The notes below the pieces were generated by a model. The model saw only the letters and a program-made list of their open reading frames with translations, ran no database searches and was not told where the DNA came from. From contig CAZNLL010000130.1 of assembly GCA_964573885.1 (NCBI GenBank), positions 1-10,579 on the forward strand: a stretch of DNA of 10,579 nt, read 5' to 3'. This stretch comes from CAZNLL01 sp964573885 (GTDB taxonomy: Bacteria; Desulfobacterota; DSM-4660; Desulfatiglandales; Desulfatiglandaceae). The first letter of the stretch is position 1. Each line of letters starts with the position of its first letter. The position numbers and the translations under genes are program-made. Shown piece after piece: positions 1-6,018 of this stretch.

Positions 1-51
1 GAGGGCGGAAGGACTGTCGGGGCCGGCGTGATCAGCGAAATTATCGAATAG
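1..51 (+). CDS. tuf: Elongation factor Tu, C-terminal end (partial)
   Basis: The first 16 codons read EGGRTVGAGVISEIIE and end at TAG (49-51). This matches the conserved last strand of EF-Tu domain 3, whose family ending is close to EGGRTVGAGVVSEIIE. EF-Tu is the cytoplasmic GTPase that delivers aminoacyl-tRNA to the ribosomal A site. Only the tail is visible, so GTPase motifs cannot be checked and the 5' end lies outside the window. Finding tuf directly before rpsJ is the usual str-to-S10 arrangement (rpsL-rpsG-fusA-tuf-rpsJ). The gap to rpsJ is 11 nt and contains the rpsJ ribosome-binding site, which implies co-transcription. The call rests on a short match that is highly conserved and in the expected context. 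Confidence 0.93.
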   Translation, partial: EGGRTVGAGVISEIIE

Positions 52-62
52 GGGAGAGCGGT

Positions 63-374
63 ATGATTACCAACCAAAAAATCCGCATCCGGTTAAAGGC
101 TTATGATCATAAGCTGCTGGATCAGTCAGCCATGGAAATCGTCGAGACGGCCAGAGAGACCGGGGCTAGAGTGGCGGGGCCAATCCCCTTGCCCACGGTG
201 ATCAACAAATACTGTGTGCTGAGATCCCCTCATGTGGACAAGAAATCGAGAGAGCAATTTGAAATAAGGACTCATAAGCGACTGTTGGATATTCTGGAGC
301 CAACTCAGCAGACCGTGGATGCACTCATGAAACTTGATCTTGCTGCTGGGGTTGATGTGGAAATAAAGCTTTAA
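63..374 (+). CDS. rpsJ: 30S ribosomal protein S10
   Basis: This 103-residue protein has the usual S10 length. S10 sits in the 30S head and, in E. coli, also acts as NusE in Rho-independent antitermination complexes with NusB. The N-terminal strand IRIRLKAYDHKLLD (7-20), the AGPIPLPT loop (38-45) and the segment SREQFEIRTHKRLLDI (62-77) are family hallmarks. The loop facing the 30S core (about 46-60, VINKYCVLRSPHVDK) is complete. The start is ATG at 63 with GGAG at 53-56, 6 nt upstream and partly inside the tuf stop region. It is the first gene of the S10 block and is read with tuf upstream and rplC downstream. A small hairpin overlaps its stop codon (374-388). Nothing is missing or unusual in the protein. 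Confidence 0.98.
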   Translation: MITNQKIRIRLKAYDHKLLDQSAMEIVETARETGARVAGPIPLPTVINKYCVLRSPHVDKKSREQFEIRTHKRLLDILEPTQQTVDALMKLDLAAGVDVEIKL

Positions 375-388
375 CAGGCGAGGCCTGT
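374..388 (+). other. Intercistronic hairpin after rpsJ
   Basis: ACAGGC (374-379) and GCCTGT (383-388) are perfect inverted repeats around a 3-nt GAG loop, and the last A of the rpsJ stop codon is the first stem base. The following bases (catttcatttt) are T-rich but broken, so this is not a clean intrinsic terminator. The rplC Shine-Dalgarno GGAG (400-403) lies 12 nt downstream. A role in mRNA stability, ribosome spacing or processing is possible but is inference. A 6-bp match can also occur by chance. Confidence 0.4.
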
Positions 389-413
389 CATTTCATTTTG
401 GAGCTATTTTTAG

Positions 414-1031
414 ATGGTCAAAGTCTTCGGAAAAAAACTGGGCATGACCCGCTATTTTTTGGAACAGGGAGAGAGCGTACCTGTGACCGTACTCAAAGTA
501 GAGCCTTGCGTGGTTATTCAAAAGAAGAACCGGCAAAAGGACGGCTACGACGCCATACAGGTGGGCTTCGGTTCAGAAAAGGAGAGCCGGGTAAACAAGC
601 CGTTACGGGGTCATTTCAGGGCCGCCGGAGGGCGATGCTTTTCCCATTTGAAGGAAATCCGTGTGGACGATCCCGAGGCCTTTGAACTTGGGCAGGAGAT
701 AAGATCGGATGTCTTGGGGGCCGGGGACGTGGTGAGGGTGAGCGGCCTGAGCAAGGGAAGAGGTTTCGCCGGTGTAATGAAGAAATGGGGATTCTCCGGT
801 GGAAGGAAGACCCACGGTTCCCGTTCCCACAGGATTCCGGGCTCCATCGGATGCAGTGCCACCCCGGGCCGGGTCCAGAAGGGGAAAAAGCTCCCCGGAA
901 GGATGGGCAACAGGCGGGTAACGGTAAAGAACTTGAAGGTGTTGGATGTAAGGCCTGGAATGGAAGTGGTTTTTGTAAAGGGGGCCGTACCAGGAAGCCG
1001 CAACAGTTTCGTGGAAATTTCCAAAACCTGA
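414..1031 (+). CDS. rplC: 50S ribosomal protein L3
   Basis: This 205-residue protein is full length for bacterial L3, an early-binding 23S rRNA protein whose long loop reaches toward the peptidyl-transferase centre. The N-terminus has GKKLGMTR (6-13). The central extension carries the L3 signature SKGRGFAGVMKKWGF (113-127), followed by the HGSRSHRIPGSIG loop (134-146). Where E. coli L3 has Gln150 (GQNQTPG), the residue methylated by PrmB, this protein reads GCSATPG with Ala149. That target is therefore absent, which is common outside gammaproteobacteria. The start is ATG at 414 with GGAG at 400-403, a 10-nt spacing that is rather long. It lies 39 nt after rpsJ, and that gap holds a small hairpin. 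No defects are seen. Confidence 0.98.
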   Translation: MVKVFGKKLGMTRYFLEQGESVPVTVLKVEPCVVIQKKNRQKDGYDAIQVGFGSEKESRVNKPLRGHFRAAGGRCFSHLKEIRVDDPEAFELGQEIRSDVLGAGDVVRVSGLSKGRGFAGVMKKWGFSGGRKTHGSRSHRIPGSIGCSATPGRVQKGKKLPGRMGNRRVTVKNLKVLDVRPGMEVVFVKGAVPGSRNSFVEISKT

Positions 1032-1059
1032 ATTGCTTATTCAAAGGTAGAGGCGGATG

Positions 1060-1680
1060 ATGAGTGTCGTGGACGTATATAATCTTAATAAGGAAAAGGT
1101 TTCCGAAATTGAGCTGCTGGATGAGGTTTTTGACGTTCCCATCAAAAAGCACGTTCTCCATCAGGTGATAGAGAGTCAGCTTTCAAATCGACGGTCCGGG
1201 ACGGCTTCGGCAAAAAGCCGCTCGGAAGTCAAGGCGTCGGGGAGGAAACTGTGGCGGCAAAAGGGGACCGGGCGAGCCAGGGCCGGTTCTTCGGCTTCTC
1301 CCACCAGAAAAGGGGGAGGTGTGGCTTTTGGGCCGGGTCTCAGGAGTTACAAATACACTGTACCCAAGAAAATAAGGAAGGCGGCCCTGCGAATGGCATT
1401 AACCGATAAGCGCCAAAGAGATCGGCTTATCGTTATCGACGGGTTCGACCTCCCCGAGATAAAGACCAAGAATTTCCTGGAGGCCATGGCAAACTTCGAT
1501 GTGGGTAAGGCCCTGATTGTTACGGAAGAGAAGAAGGAAAACCTGGAGAAGTCATCCAGGAATGTTCCATGGGTGAAGGTTATGCGCTACGAGGGCGTTA
1601 ACGTTTATGATGTGTTAAACCATGACCTGCTTTTCTTGGAACAATCTAGCATAGGAAAAATCCAGGAGGCTTTGACATAG
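1060..1680 (+). CDS. rplD: 50S ribosomal protein L4 (uL4)
   Basis: This protein of about 206 residues has the bacterial L4 architecture: a globular domain plus a long rRNA-penetrating loop at the peptide-tunnel constriction. The loop (about 43-104) carries RSGTASAKSRSEVKASG, the diagnostic WRQKGTGRARAG (65-76) and the GGGVAFGP segment (85-92). In E. coli, L4 also represses its own S10 operon at the leader. No such leader fits upstream of rpsJ here, so that mode of control is unlikely at the same position. Two ATGs lie in tandem at 1057 and 1060. AGAGG (1049-1053) is 3 nt from the first and 6 nt from the second, so 1060 is preferred. The stop at 1678-1680 is one base before the rplW start, which suggests translational coupling. 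Confidence 0.97.
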   Translation: MSVVDVYNLNKEKVSEIELLDEVFDVPIKKHVLHQVIESQLSNRRSGTASAKSRSEVKASGRKLWRQKGTGRARAGSSASPTRKGGGVAFGPGLRSYKYTVPKKIRKAALRMALTDKRQRDRLIVIDGFDLPEIKTKNFLEAMANFDVGKALIVTEEKKENLEKSSRNVPWVKVMRYEGVNVYDVLNHDLLFLEQSSIGKIQEALT

Positions 1681-1681
1681 A

Positions 1682-1969
1682 ATGGACACGTTTCAGGTAA
1701 TCAGGGCCCCTCATATTACCGAAAAAGCCGGCCTGCAAAAGGAGGCGGCCAATCAGATCTCCTTTAAGGTCCATCCCCGGGCCAAGAAGATCGAAATCCG
1801 CGAGGCGGTGGAGGCCTTTTTTAAAACCAAGGTGGAAAAGGTAAGGATTATTAACGTACGCGGTAAGCGGCGCAGACTGGGAAGAAATGTGGGCAGGCGA
1901 GCGGATTGGAAAAAGGCCATCGTCAGGTTGGCCCCTGGGGAGAGCATTGAGTTCTTTGAAGGCATATAG
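1682..1969 (+). CDS. rplW: 50S ribosomal protein L23
   Basis: This 95-residue L23 is typical in length. L23 lies at the mouth of the peptide exit tunnel and docks trigger factor, SRP and the SecY translocon. The N-terminal APHITEKAG (9-17) holds Glu14, which aligns with the trigger-factor docking Glu18 of E. coli L23. The C-terminal RRRLGRNVGRRADWKKAIV (63-81) matches the L23 signature (GRRSDWKKA in E. coli). The ATG begins one base after the rplD stop. AGGAGG at 1664-1669 inside rplD is 12 nt upstream, longer than ideal, so the gene may depend on ribosomes finishing rplD. An 81-nt spacer separates it from rplB; that spacer holds a weak CCCC/GGGG pairing and purine-rich sequence but no reading frame. 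Confidence 0.98.
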   Translation: MDTFQVIRAPHITEKAGLQKEAANQISFKVHPRAKKIEIREAVEAFFKTKVEKVRIINVRGKRRRLGRNVGRRADWKKAIVRLAPGESIEFFEGI

Positions 1970-2050
1970 AGGAAAAACCCCCTGATAGGGGAAGGAAAGA
2001 GAAGAGCAGCGGGACTTTTTTACGGATACAGGAGAGATAAAGAGGAAAAA

Positions 2051-2872
2051 ATGGCCATTAAGGTGAAAAAACCCACTTCTGCGGGCAGGCGATTTCAGAG
2101 CAGTTCCACCTACGAAGAAATTACGAGGAGCGAGCCTGAAAGAAGTCTGGTCAGGAGTCTTAAGAAGAAAGGCGGCAGGAATAGTTTGGGCCGGATGACG
2201 GTCCGTCACCGGGGCGGGGGGCATAAACGCCTTTATCGTATTATTGATTTTAAAAGGGACAAGGACAAGATTCCTGCCCGGGTGGCCACTATCGAATATG
2301 ACCCAAACCGCTCCGCAAATATCGCGCTTCTCCAATACGTGGACGGAGAAAAACGCTATATTCTGGCTCCCCATAAGTTGAAAGTGGGAGACAAGGTGGT
2401 TTCGGGTACGGGGGCGGAGATCAGGGTTGGCAACGCCCTGCCCCTACGGGAAATCCCCTTAGGGACCACCGTCCACAATATTGAACTCCACGCTGGACAT
2501 GGGGGCCAGTTGGCCAGAGGTGCTGGAAGTTACGCACAACTGATGGCCAAGGAGGGAAAATACGCCCACCTTAAGCTCCCTTCCGGCGAAGTACGTATGG
2601 TGCTTCAGGGTTGCAAAGCGACTATCGGCCAAGTAGGCAACTTGGAGCAAGAGAATGTTTCTATTGGAAAGGCGGGCCGAAAGCGGTGGCTGGGAAAGAG
2701 GCCTCGTGTCAGAGGTGTGGCCATGAATCCCGTGGACCATCCCCATGGTGGAGGAGAGGGTAAGTCCTCAGGTGGACGTCACCCTGTGACCCCTTGGGGA
2801 GTTCCTACCAAAGGCTATAAAACCAGGGTAAAGAGCGAAAGCGACAGGCTTATCGTAAAGAAGAGAAAATAG
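2051..2872 (+). CDS. rplB: 50S ribosomal protein L2
   Basis: This 273-residue protein has the standard L2 length. L2 is needed for subunit association and for the peptidyl-transferase region. An N-terminal OB-fold and SH3-like pair include RGGGHKRLYRIIDFKRDK (54-71), YDPNRSANIALL (83-94) and GDKVVSGTGAEI (113-124). The C-terminal signature MNPVDHPHGGGEG (225-237) contains His230, equivalent to E. coli His229, the residue long implicated in peptidyl transfer. The basic tail ends KKRK. The start is ATG at 2051 with AGAGG at 2041-2045, 5 nt upstream. A perfect 7-bp hairpin begins 4 nt after its stop, in the rplB-rpsS spacer. All motifs are intact and there is no sign of transfer. Confidence 0.99.
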   Translation: MAIKVKKPTSAGRRFQSSSTYEEITRSEPERSLVRSLKKKGGRNSLGRMTVRHRGGGHKRLYRIIDFKRDKDKIPARVATIEYDPNRSANIALLQYVDGEKRYILAPHKLKVGDKVVSGTGAEIRVGNALPLREIPLGTTVHNIELHAGHGGQLARGAGSYAQLMAKEGKYAHLKLPSGEVRMVLQGCKATIGQVGNLEQENVSIGKAGRKRWLGKRPRVRGVAMNPVDHPHGGGEGKSSGGRHPVTPWGVPTKGYKTRVKSESDRLIVKKRK

Positions 2873-2876
2873 GGTG

Positions 2877-2894
2877 CAGGCCCAGGAGGGCCTG
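2877..2894 (+). other. Perfect hairpin in the rplB-rpsS spacer
   Basis: CAGGCCC (2877-2883) and GGGCCTG (2888-2894) form a 7-bp, GC-rich, fully complementary stem around the tetraloop AGGA. It begins 4 nt after the rplB stop. No T-run follows (the next bases are AACACGG), so it is not an intrinsic terminator. The loop itself resembles a Shine-Dalgarno core, but no start codon follows at a usable distance. As RNA it could protect a 3' end, mark a processing site or limit coupling between rplB and rpsS. The structure is seen in the sequence; the function is inference. Confidence 0.5.
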
Positions 2895-2942
2895 AACACG
2901 GCGGCGGCCGAAGTTTGAGCAAGGAAAAGAGGAGGAGGGATT

Positions 2943-3233
2943 TTGCCAAGATCTCTTAAAAAAGGACCCTTTGTGGATGACCACCTAACAAAGAAGGTCG
3001 AGCAATCCAGAGCTACTGATAGTCGGAAGATCATCAAGACATGGTCCCGCAGGTCCACCATTCTTCCTGAGTTTGTTGGCATGACATTCGCGGTGCACAA
3101 CGGCAAAAAATTCTTGCCTGTGTTTATTTCCGAGGACATGGTGGGCCATAAGTTGGGTGAATTCGCTCCCACCAGGACTTTTTTCGGACACGCCGGGGAT
3201 AAGAAGTCCAGATTGAAGGGCAAAAAGAAATAG
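2943..3233 (+). CDS. rpsS: 30S ribosomal protein S19
   Basis: This 96-residue protein is close to the usual 92-93. S19 lies in the 30S head with S13 near the A-site tRNA and forms intersubunit bridges. The start MPRSLKKGPFVDDHL (1-15) is the classic S19 N-terminus, and the signature GKKFLPVFISEDMVGHKLGE (54-73) with EFAPTRTF (73-80) is intact. The lysine-rich tail (KGKKK) is slightly extended. The initiator is TTG at 2943, backed by AGGAGG at 2933-2938 with 4-nt spacing. No in-frame ATG precedes the conserved N-terminus, so the TTG start is well supported. It follows rplB after 70 nt holding a 7-bp hairpin and precedes rplV by 28 nt. Confidence 0.97.
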   Translation: MPRSLKKGPFVDDHLTKKVEQSRATDSRKIIKTWSRRSTILPEFVGMTFAVHNGKKFLPVFISEDMVGHKLGEFAPTRTFFGHAGDKKSRLKGKKK

Positions 3234-3261
3234 AGATAACCTGTGAACTGAAAGAGCGAAA

Positions 3262-3594
3262 ATGGAGACACGGGCAAGGGCAAGATTTGTGAGGATTTCA
3301 CCCCGAAAGGTCCGTTTAATTATGGATCAAGTTCGGGGCAGAAAGGTTGAAGAAGCCTTGAATTTGCTTTCTTTTGCACCTCAAAAGGGGGCGCGCTTAC
3401 TTAAAAAATTGGTGAATTCAGCGGTTGCAAACGCCGAGCAGAACGCCGATGTGGACGTTGATGCCCTTTATATTAAACGGATATACGCCGATGAGGGTCC
3501 TGCTTCGAAAAGGTGGCGGCCTCGGGCACTCGGCCGGGCGACAAGGATCAAGAAAAGGACAAGCCATCTTACCGTGATTCTGGATGAGAAATAG
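3262..3594 (+). CDS. rplV: 50S ribosomal protein L22
   Basis: This 110-residue protein equals E. coli L22 in length. L22 contacts all 23S rRNA domains, and its long beta-hairpin lines the peptide tunnel beside L4. The N-terminal RFVRISPRKVRLIMDQVRGR (8-27) is the family start. The hairpin runs at about 79-101, with GPASKRWRPRALGRA and then KKRTSH. Changes in this hairpin cause macrolide resistance in other bacteria; here it is full length without deletion. The start is ATG at 3262. The upstream ribosome-binding site is weak (GAAAGAG only), 28 nt after the rpsS stop, so coupling to upstream translation is plausible. The gene sits between rpsS and rpsC as expected. Confidence 0.98.
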   Translation: METRARARFVRISPRKVRLIMDQVRGRKVEEALNLLSFAPQKGARLLKKLVNSAVANAEQNADVDVDALYIKRIYADEGPASKRWRPRALGRATRIKKRTSHLTVILDEK

Positions 3595-3640
3595 GCGTTT
3601 GCGGGAGTGTTTAACGATCTGATTACTCTGGAGGTGTATA

Positions 3641-4285
3641 TTGGGGCAAAAAGTTCATCCTATCGGCTTTAGGTTGGGGGTCAATAGAAAGTGGGACTCC
3701 AGGTGGTTTGCAGGAAGGGAGTTCGGCAATTTTGTCCTTGAGGACTATAAGCTCAGAAAGTTCCTCAAGGAGCGTGTTGCCCAGGCCGGTGTATCCAGGA
3801 TAGAGATTGAAAGGGCCGCAAACAAAGTTCGAATTCGTATGCACACTGCAAGGCCCGGTATTGTTATCGGGAAAAAAGGGGCGGAAATCGAGAAGCTGAA
3901 AAGAGACCTGGAGAAGATGGTCAAGCGGGAGATCATCATCGACATTCAGGAGGTCAGAAAAGCCGAGGTTGACGCACAGCTGGTGGCAGAGAATATCGCC
4001 TTACAACTGGTAAGGCGTGTAGCCTTCAGGAGGGCCATGAAAAAGAGTGTGGGTACAGCCCTGAGGTTTGGAGCACAAGGGATCAAGATCGCTTGCAGCG
4101 GCAGGCTGGGAGGGGCTGAGATGGCCCGAAGGGAGTGGTACCGAGAAGGAAGAGTCCCCTTGCATACCCTGCGTGCCGACATAGACTACGGATTTGCCCA
4201 GGCCTTTACCACATACGGCGTAATAGGTGTGAAGGTGACTATCTTCAAGGGAGAGGTTTTGCCTGAAAAGCAGCGAAAAGAATAG
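3641..4285 (+). CDS. rpsC: 30S ribosomal protein S3
   Basis: This 214-residue protein is typical for bacterial S3, which with S4 and S5 lines the mRNA entry tunnel and contributes mRNA helicase activity. MGQKVHPIGFRLG (1-13) is the diagnostic start. A type II KH domain follows, with the GKKG loop in RPGIVIGKKGAEIEKL (71-86). The basic cluster FRRAMKK (129-135) aligns with the E. coli helicase residues Arg131, Arg132 and Lys135. The C-terminal signature SGRLGGAEMARREWYREGRV lies at about 153-172. The initiator is TTG at 3641, backed by GGAGG at 3630-3634 with 6-nt spacing, and no in-frame ATG lies at the conserved N-terminus. The stop TAG is part of the next gene's ribosome-binding site (AGGGA, 4284-4288). 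Confidence 0.98.
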   Translation: MGQKVHPIGFRLGVNRKWDSRWFAGREFGNFVLEDYKLRKFLKERVAQAGVSRIEIERAANKVRIRMHTARPGIVIGKKGAEIEKLKRDLEKMVKREIIIDIQEVRKAEVDAQLVAENIALQLVRRVAFRRAMKKSVGTALRFGAQGIKIACSGRLGGAEMARREWYREGRVPLHTLRADIDYGFAQAFTTYGVIGVKVTIFKGEVLPEKQRKE

Positions 4286-4294
4286 GGACCGGTT

Positions 4295-4705
4295 ATGCTA
4301 AGCCCAAAAAAAGTGAAATATAGAAAAAAGCAACGAGGAAGGATAAAGGGAAAATCCTTCAGGGGCAACAGTCTGGAATTCGGCGACTACGGCTTGCAGG
4401 CCGTGGAATGTGGCTATATGACCGCCCAGCAGATAGAATCGGCCCGCGTTGCCGTGACAAGACATGTTAAGCGGGGAGGAAAAATCTGGATTCGTATTTT
4501 TCCGGATAAGCCTGTGGGCAAGAAGCCTGCCGAAACGAGGATGGGAAAAGGCAAGGCCGCTCCTGACGGATGGGTGGCCGCGGTGAAGCCCGGAAAGATC
4601 CTATACGAGATTGAAGGCGTGGGAGAGAAGGTGGCTGCGGAGGCCTTTCGATTGGCCGGGCATAAGTTGCCCTTCCACACACGGTTTGTGACGAGGAGAG
4701 TCTAG
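4295..4705 (+). CDS. rplP: 50S ribosomal protein L16
   Basis: This 136-residue protein has the same length as E. coli L16. L16 is a late-assembling protein near the A site that helps position the tRNA elbow. The start MLSPKKVKYRKKQRGR matches the family (MLQPKRTKFRK in E. coli). The conserved core includes TRHVKRGGKIWIRIFPDKP (55-73) and TRMGKGKAAPDGWVA (81-95). Arg82 lies in the RMGKGKG motif and aligns with E. coli Arg81, the residue hydroxylated by RoxA/YcfD. Whether this organism has that enzyme cannot be told here. The start is ATG at 4295 with AGGGA (4284-4288) overlapping the rpsC stop, 6-nt spacing. It is packed tightly between rpsC (9 nt) and rpmC (4 nt). Confidence 0.98.
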   Translation: MLSPKKVKYRKKQRGRIKGKSFRGNSLEFGDYGLQAVECGYMTAQQIESARVAVTRHVKRGGKIWIRIFPDKPVGKKPAETRMGKGKAAPDGWVAAVKPGKILYEIEGVGEKVAAEAFRLAGHKLPFHTRFVTRRV

Positions 4706-4709
4706 GGCT

Positions 4710-4916
4710 ATGAAGGCTAAAGAGCTGAGAGACTTGACCAGGGAAGAACTTGGAGAAAAAGAGAGAGAACTGGCTCAGGAACTATTTAACCTGAGATTCC
4801 AGAAAGCAACGGGACAGCTGGGAAATACAGCTATGATTCCCAAGACCAAGAGGGACTTGGCCCGAGTAAAAACGGTGCTTCGGGAGTCCAATGTTTCCGG
4901 TGGCGGTGACCAATAA
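4710..4916 (+). CDS. rpmC: 50S ribosomal protein L29
   Basis: This 68-residue protein is within the L29 range (about 60-70). L29 is a two-helix antiparallel coiled coil at the tunnel exit beside L23, where SRP and trigger factor contact the ribosome. The family start MKAKELRDLTREELGEK is followed by LFNLRFQKATGQLGN (25-39), the most conserved segment, and then the second helix KTKRDLARVKTVL (45-57). The tail SGGGDQ is a short variable extension. The ATG starts 4 nt after the rplP stop. The best ribosome-binding candidates are AGGAG at 4694-4698 (11-nt spacing) and AGGG overlapping the stop (too close), so translation is probably coupled to rplP. Confidence 0.97.
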   Translation: MKAKELRDLTREELGEKERELAQELFNLRFQKATGQLGNTAMIPKTKRDLARVKTVLRESNVSGGGDQ

Positions 4917-4925
4917 GAGGTGATG

Positions 4926-5192
4926 ATGGCGGAGCGGGGATTTCGAAAAAAGCTGGTGGGAAAGGTTGTTAAGAACCGGATGGATAAAACGGTTGTGGTT
5001 CTGGTGGAAAGGCTGGCCAGGCATGATGCCTATAAAAAATACCTGAGAAAACGGTCCAAATATATGGCTCACGATGCGGATAACCAGTGCCAGATTGGGG
5101 ATAAAGTAAGGATTATTGAAAGCCGACCTATGAGCAAGGCGAAGAGATGGCGGGTTTTCCAAATCATTGAAAGCGCCAAGGGCGGTGTGTAG
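4926..5192 (+). CDS. rpsQ: 30S ribosomal protein S17
   Basis: With the preferred start this is an 88-residue protein of normal S17 size. S17 is an OB-fold primary 16S rRNA-binding protein in the lower 30S body. Conserved parts are GKVVKNRMDKTVVVLVE (12-28), KKYLRKRSKYMAHD (37-50) and the signature GDKVRIIESRPMSKAKRW (58-75). Three candidate starts are adjacent: GTG 4920, ATG 4923 and ATG 4926. AAGAGG (4915-4920), overlapping the rpmC stop, is 5 nt from ATG 4926, so that start is chosen; 4923 is possible. The gene ends in tandem stops TAG TAG (5190-5195). It closes the S10 block, with 34 nt before rplN. Confidence 0.97.
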   Translation: MAERGFRKKLVGKVVKNRMDKTVVVLVERLARHDAYKKYLRKRSKYMAHDADNQCQIGDKVRIIESRPMSKAKRWRVFQIIESAKGGV

Positions 5193-5226
5193 TAGATTGC
5201 TGGAATAGTTCAGCGGAGCTGATGAC

Positions 5227-5595
5227 ATGATACAGGCACAAACCAAACTGAAGGTAGCCGATAATTCTGGAGCAAAACTTTTGTCCTGCATCAAGGTGCT
5301 GGGTGGAAGTAAGAGAAGATATGCCAGTGTGGGAGACGTGATTGTTGTATCCGTAAAAGAGGCAATGCCCAATTCCAGGGTCAAGAAAGGGGATGTTGTC
5401 CGGGCGGTGATTGTCAGGACGGCAAAGGAGATCCGGAGGCCTGATGGATCTTACATTAAATTTGATGACAACTCGGCGGTGTTGATCAATCAACAGAAGG
5501 AGCCCATTGGAACGAGAATTTTTGGGCCCGTGGCCAGGGAGTTGCGTGCCAAAAATTTCATGAAGATTATCTCTCTAGCCCCTGAGGTACTTTAG
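5227..5595 (+). CDS. rplN: 50S ribosomal protein L14
   Basis: This 122-residue protein is the standard L14 length (122-123). L14 is a five-stranded barrel on the 50S subunit interface next to L3 and L19, and contacts 16S rRNA helix 14. It is also the docking site of the silencing factor RsfS. The start MIQAQTKLKVADNSGAK, the KRRYASVGDVIVVSVKEAMP segment (29-48) and the C-terminal GTRIFGPVARELR (95-107) are all conserved. The start is ATG at 5227 with GGAG at 5215-5218, 8 nt upstream. It is the first gene of the classical spc block. No promoter was recognised in the 34-nt gap after rpsQ, so transcription probably continues from the S10 block. Its stop is followed closely by the possible rplX starts. 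Confidence 0.98.
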   Translation: MIQAQTKLKVADNSGAKLLSCIKVLGGSKRRYASVGDVIVVSVKEAMPNSRVKKGDVVRAVIVRTAKEIRRPDGSYIKFDDNSAVLINQQKEPIGTRIFGPVARELRAKNFMKIISLAPEVL

Positions 5596-5634
5596 CCTTT
5601 GGAAGAGAAAAGCCGGGTGCAGGAGCTGAAAGAA

Positions 5635-5964
5635 GTGCGTAAAAAACATCCCAGGGTTAAAAAAGACGACAAGGTTATCGTTATTGCCGGCAAAGAGAAA
5701 GGCAAAATCGGCACAGTCCTGAAGGTGGATTCCGAAAAAGGGCGGGCTGTCGTGGAAAAAGTCAATGTAGTCAAAAAACATGCCCGGCCGGGGCCACAAA
5801 CCGCCCAGGGAGGAATCATAGAGAAAGAGGGTCCCCTCAATATTTCCAACCTCATGATTGTGTGCAATAAATGCGCTGAGCCGACCCGCATCGGGATGCG
5901 CAGGTTAGAGGATGGTGCTAAGGTCCGGGTGTGTAAAAAATGCGGTGAACCCATGGATGGATAA
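5635..5964 (+). CDS. rplX: 50S ribosomal protein L24 with C-terminal zinc ribbon
   Basis: L24 is a KOW-domain protein that starts 50S assembly and sits near the tunnel exit. The KOW part reads DDKVIVIAGKEKGKIGTVLK (11-30), followed by VNVVKKHARPGPQ (43-55) and EGPLNISNLMIV (65-76). The C-terminus has two CxxC pairs, C77/C80 and C100/C103 (CNKC and CKKC), consistent with a zinc ribbon found in many bacterial L24 proteins. The start is uncertain. GTG 5635 has AGGAG (5621-5625) 9 nt upstream and gives 109 residues, near the family norm. TTG 5599 would add 12 residues, starts 3 nt after the rplN stop and has GAGG 11 nt upstream. GTG 5617 is a third option. All are in one frame and the body of the protein is certain. 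Confidence 0.93.
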   Translation: MRKKHPRVKKDDKVIVIAGKEKGKIGTVLKVDSEKGRAVVEKVNVVKKHARPGPQTAQGGIIEKEGPLNISNLMIVCNKCAEPTRIGMRRLEDGAKVRVCKKCGEPMDG

Positions 5965-5973
5965 GGAGCCATG

Positions 5974-6018
5974 ACGCCTGAAAGGGGCCCTTGCGAAATT
6001 TTAGGGTATAACAGGCGT
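5974..6018 (+). promoter_or_regulatory. Candidate translational control stem-loop before rplE (S8-site position)
   Basis: ACGCCTG (5974-5980) and CAGGCGT (6012-6018) form a perfect 7-bp stem enclosing 31 nt. Inside, AAGG (5982-5985) can pair with CCTT (5989-5992), or CCCT (5988-5991) with AGGG (6003-6006); these inner pairings exclude each other. Four further T's and the strong GAGGAGGT ribosome-binding site of rplE (6023-6030) follow directly. In E. coli, S8 represses the spc operon by binding mRNA at the rplX-rplE junction, exactly this position. I could not recognise the S8-binding core of 16S helix 21 in it, so S8 control is inference from position. The short T-run also allows a leaky attenuator as an alternative. 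Confidence 0.35.

Noticed and set aside
616..1161. Minus-strand frame of 181 codons opposite rplC and rplD
   Set aside because: It is a shadow of conserved coding sequence, with low-complexity Pro/Ser/Arg-rich translation typical of antisense frames.
1672..1701. TTGACA (1672-1677) with GGTAAT (1696-1701) at 18-nt spacing, resembling a sigma70 promoter
   Set aside because: The -10 box matches only 4 of 6, the transcript would start inside rplW, and a single perfect hexamer is expected by chance in 10 kb. Transcript-start mapping would decide.
1978..1991. CCCC-TGATA-GGGG pairing in the rplW-rplB spacer
   Set aside because: Only 4 bp, with no following T-run or nearby regulatory context; the rest of the spacer is plain purine-rich sequence.
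1646..2374. Minus-strand open frame of 242 codons opposite rplD end, rplW and rplB
   Set aside because: It runs antisense to three certain ribosomal-protein genes, has no recognisable domain and has no operon context. Codon structure belongs to the plus strand.
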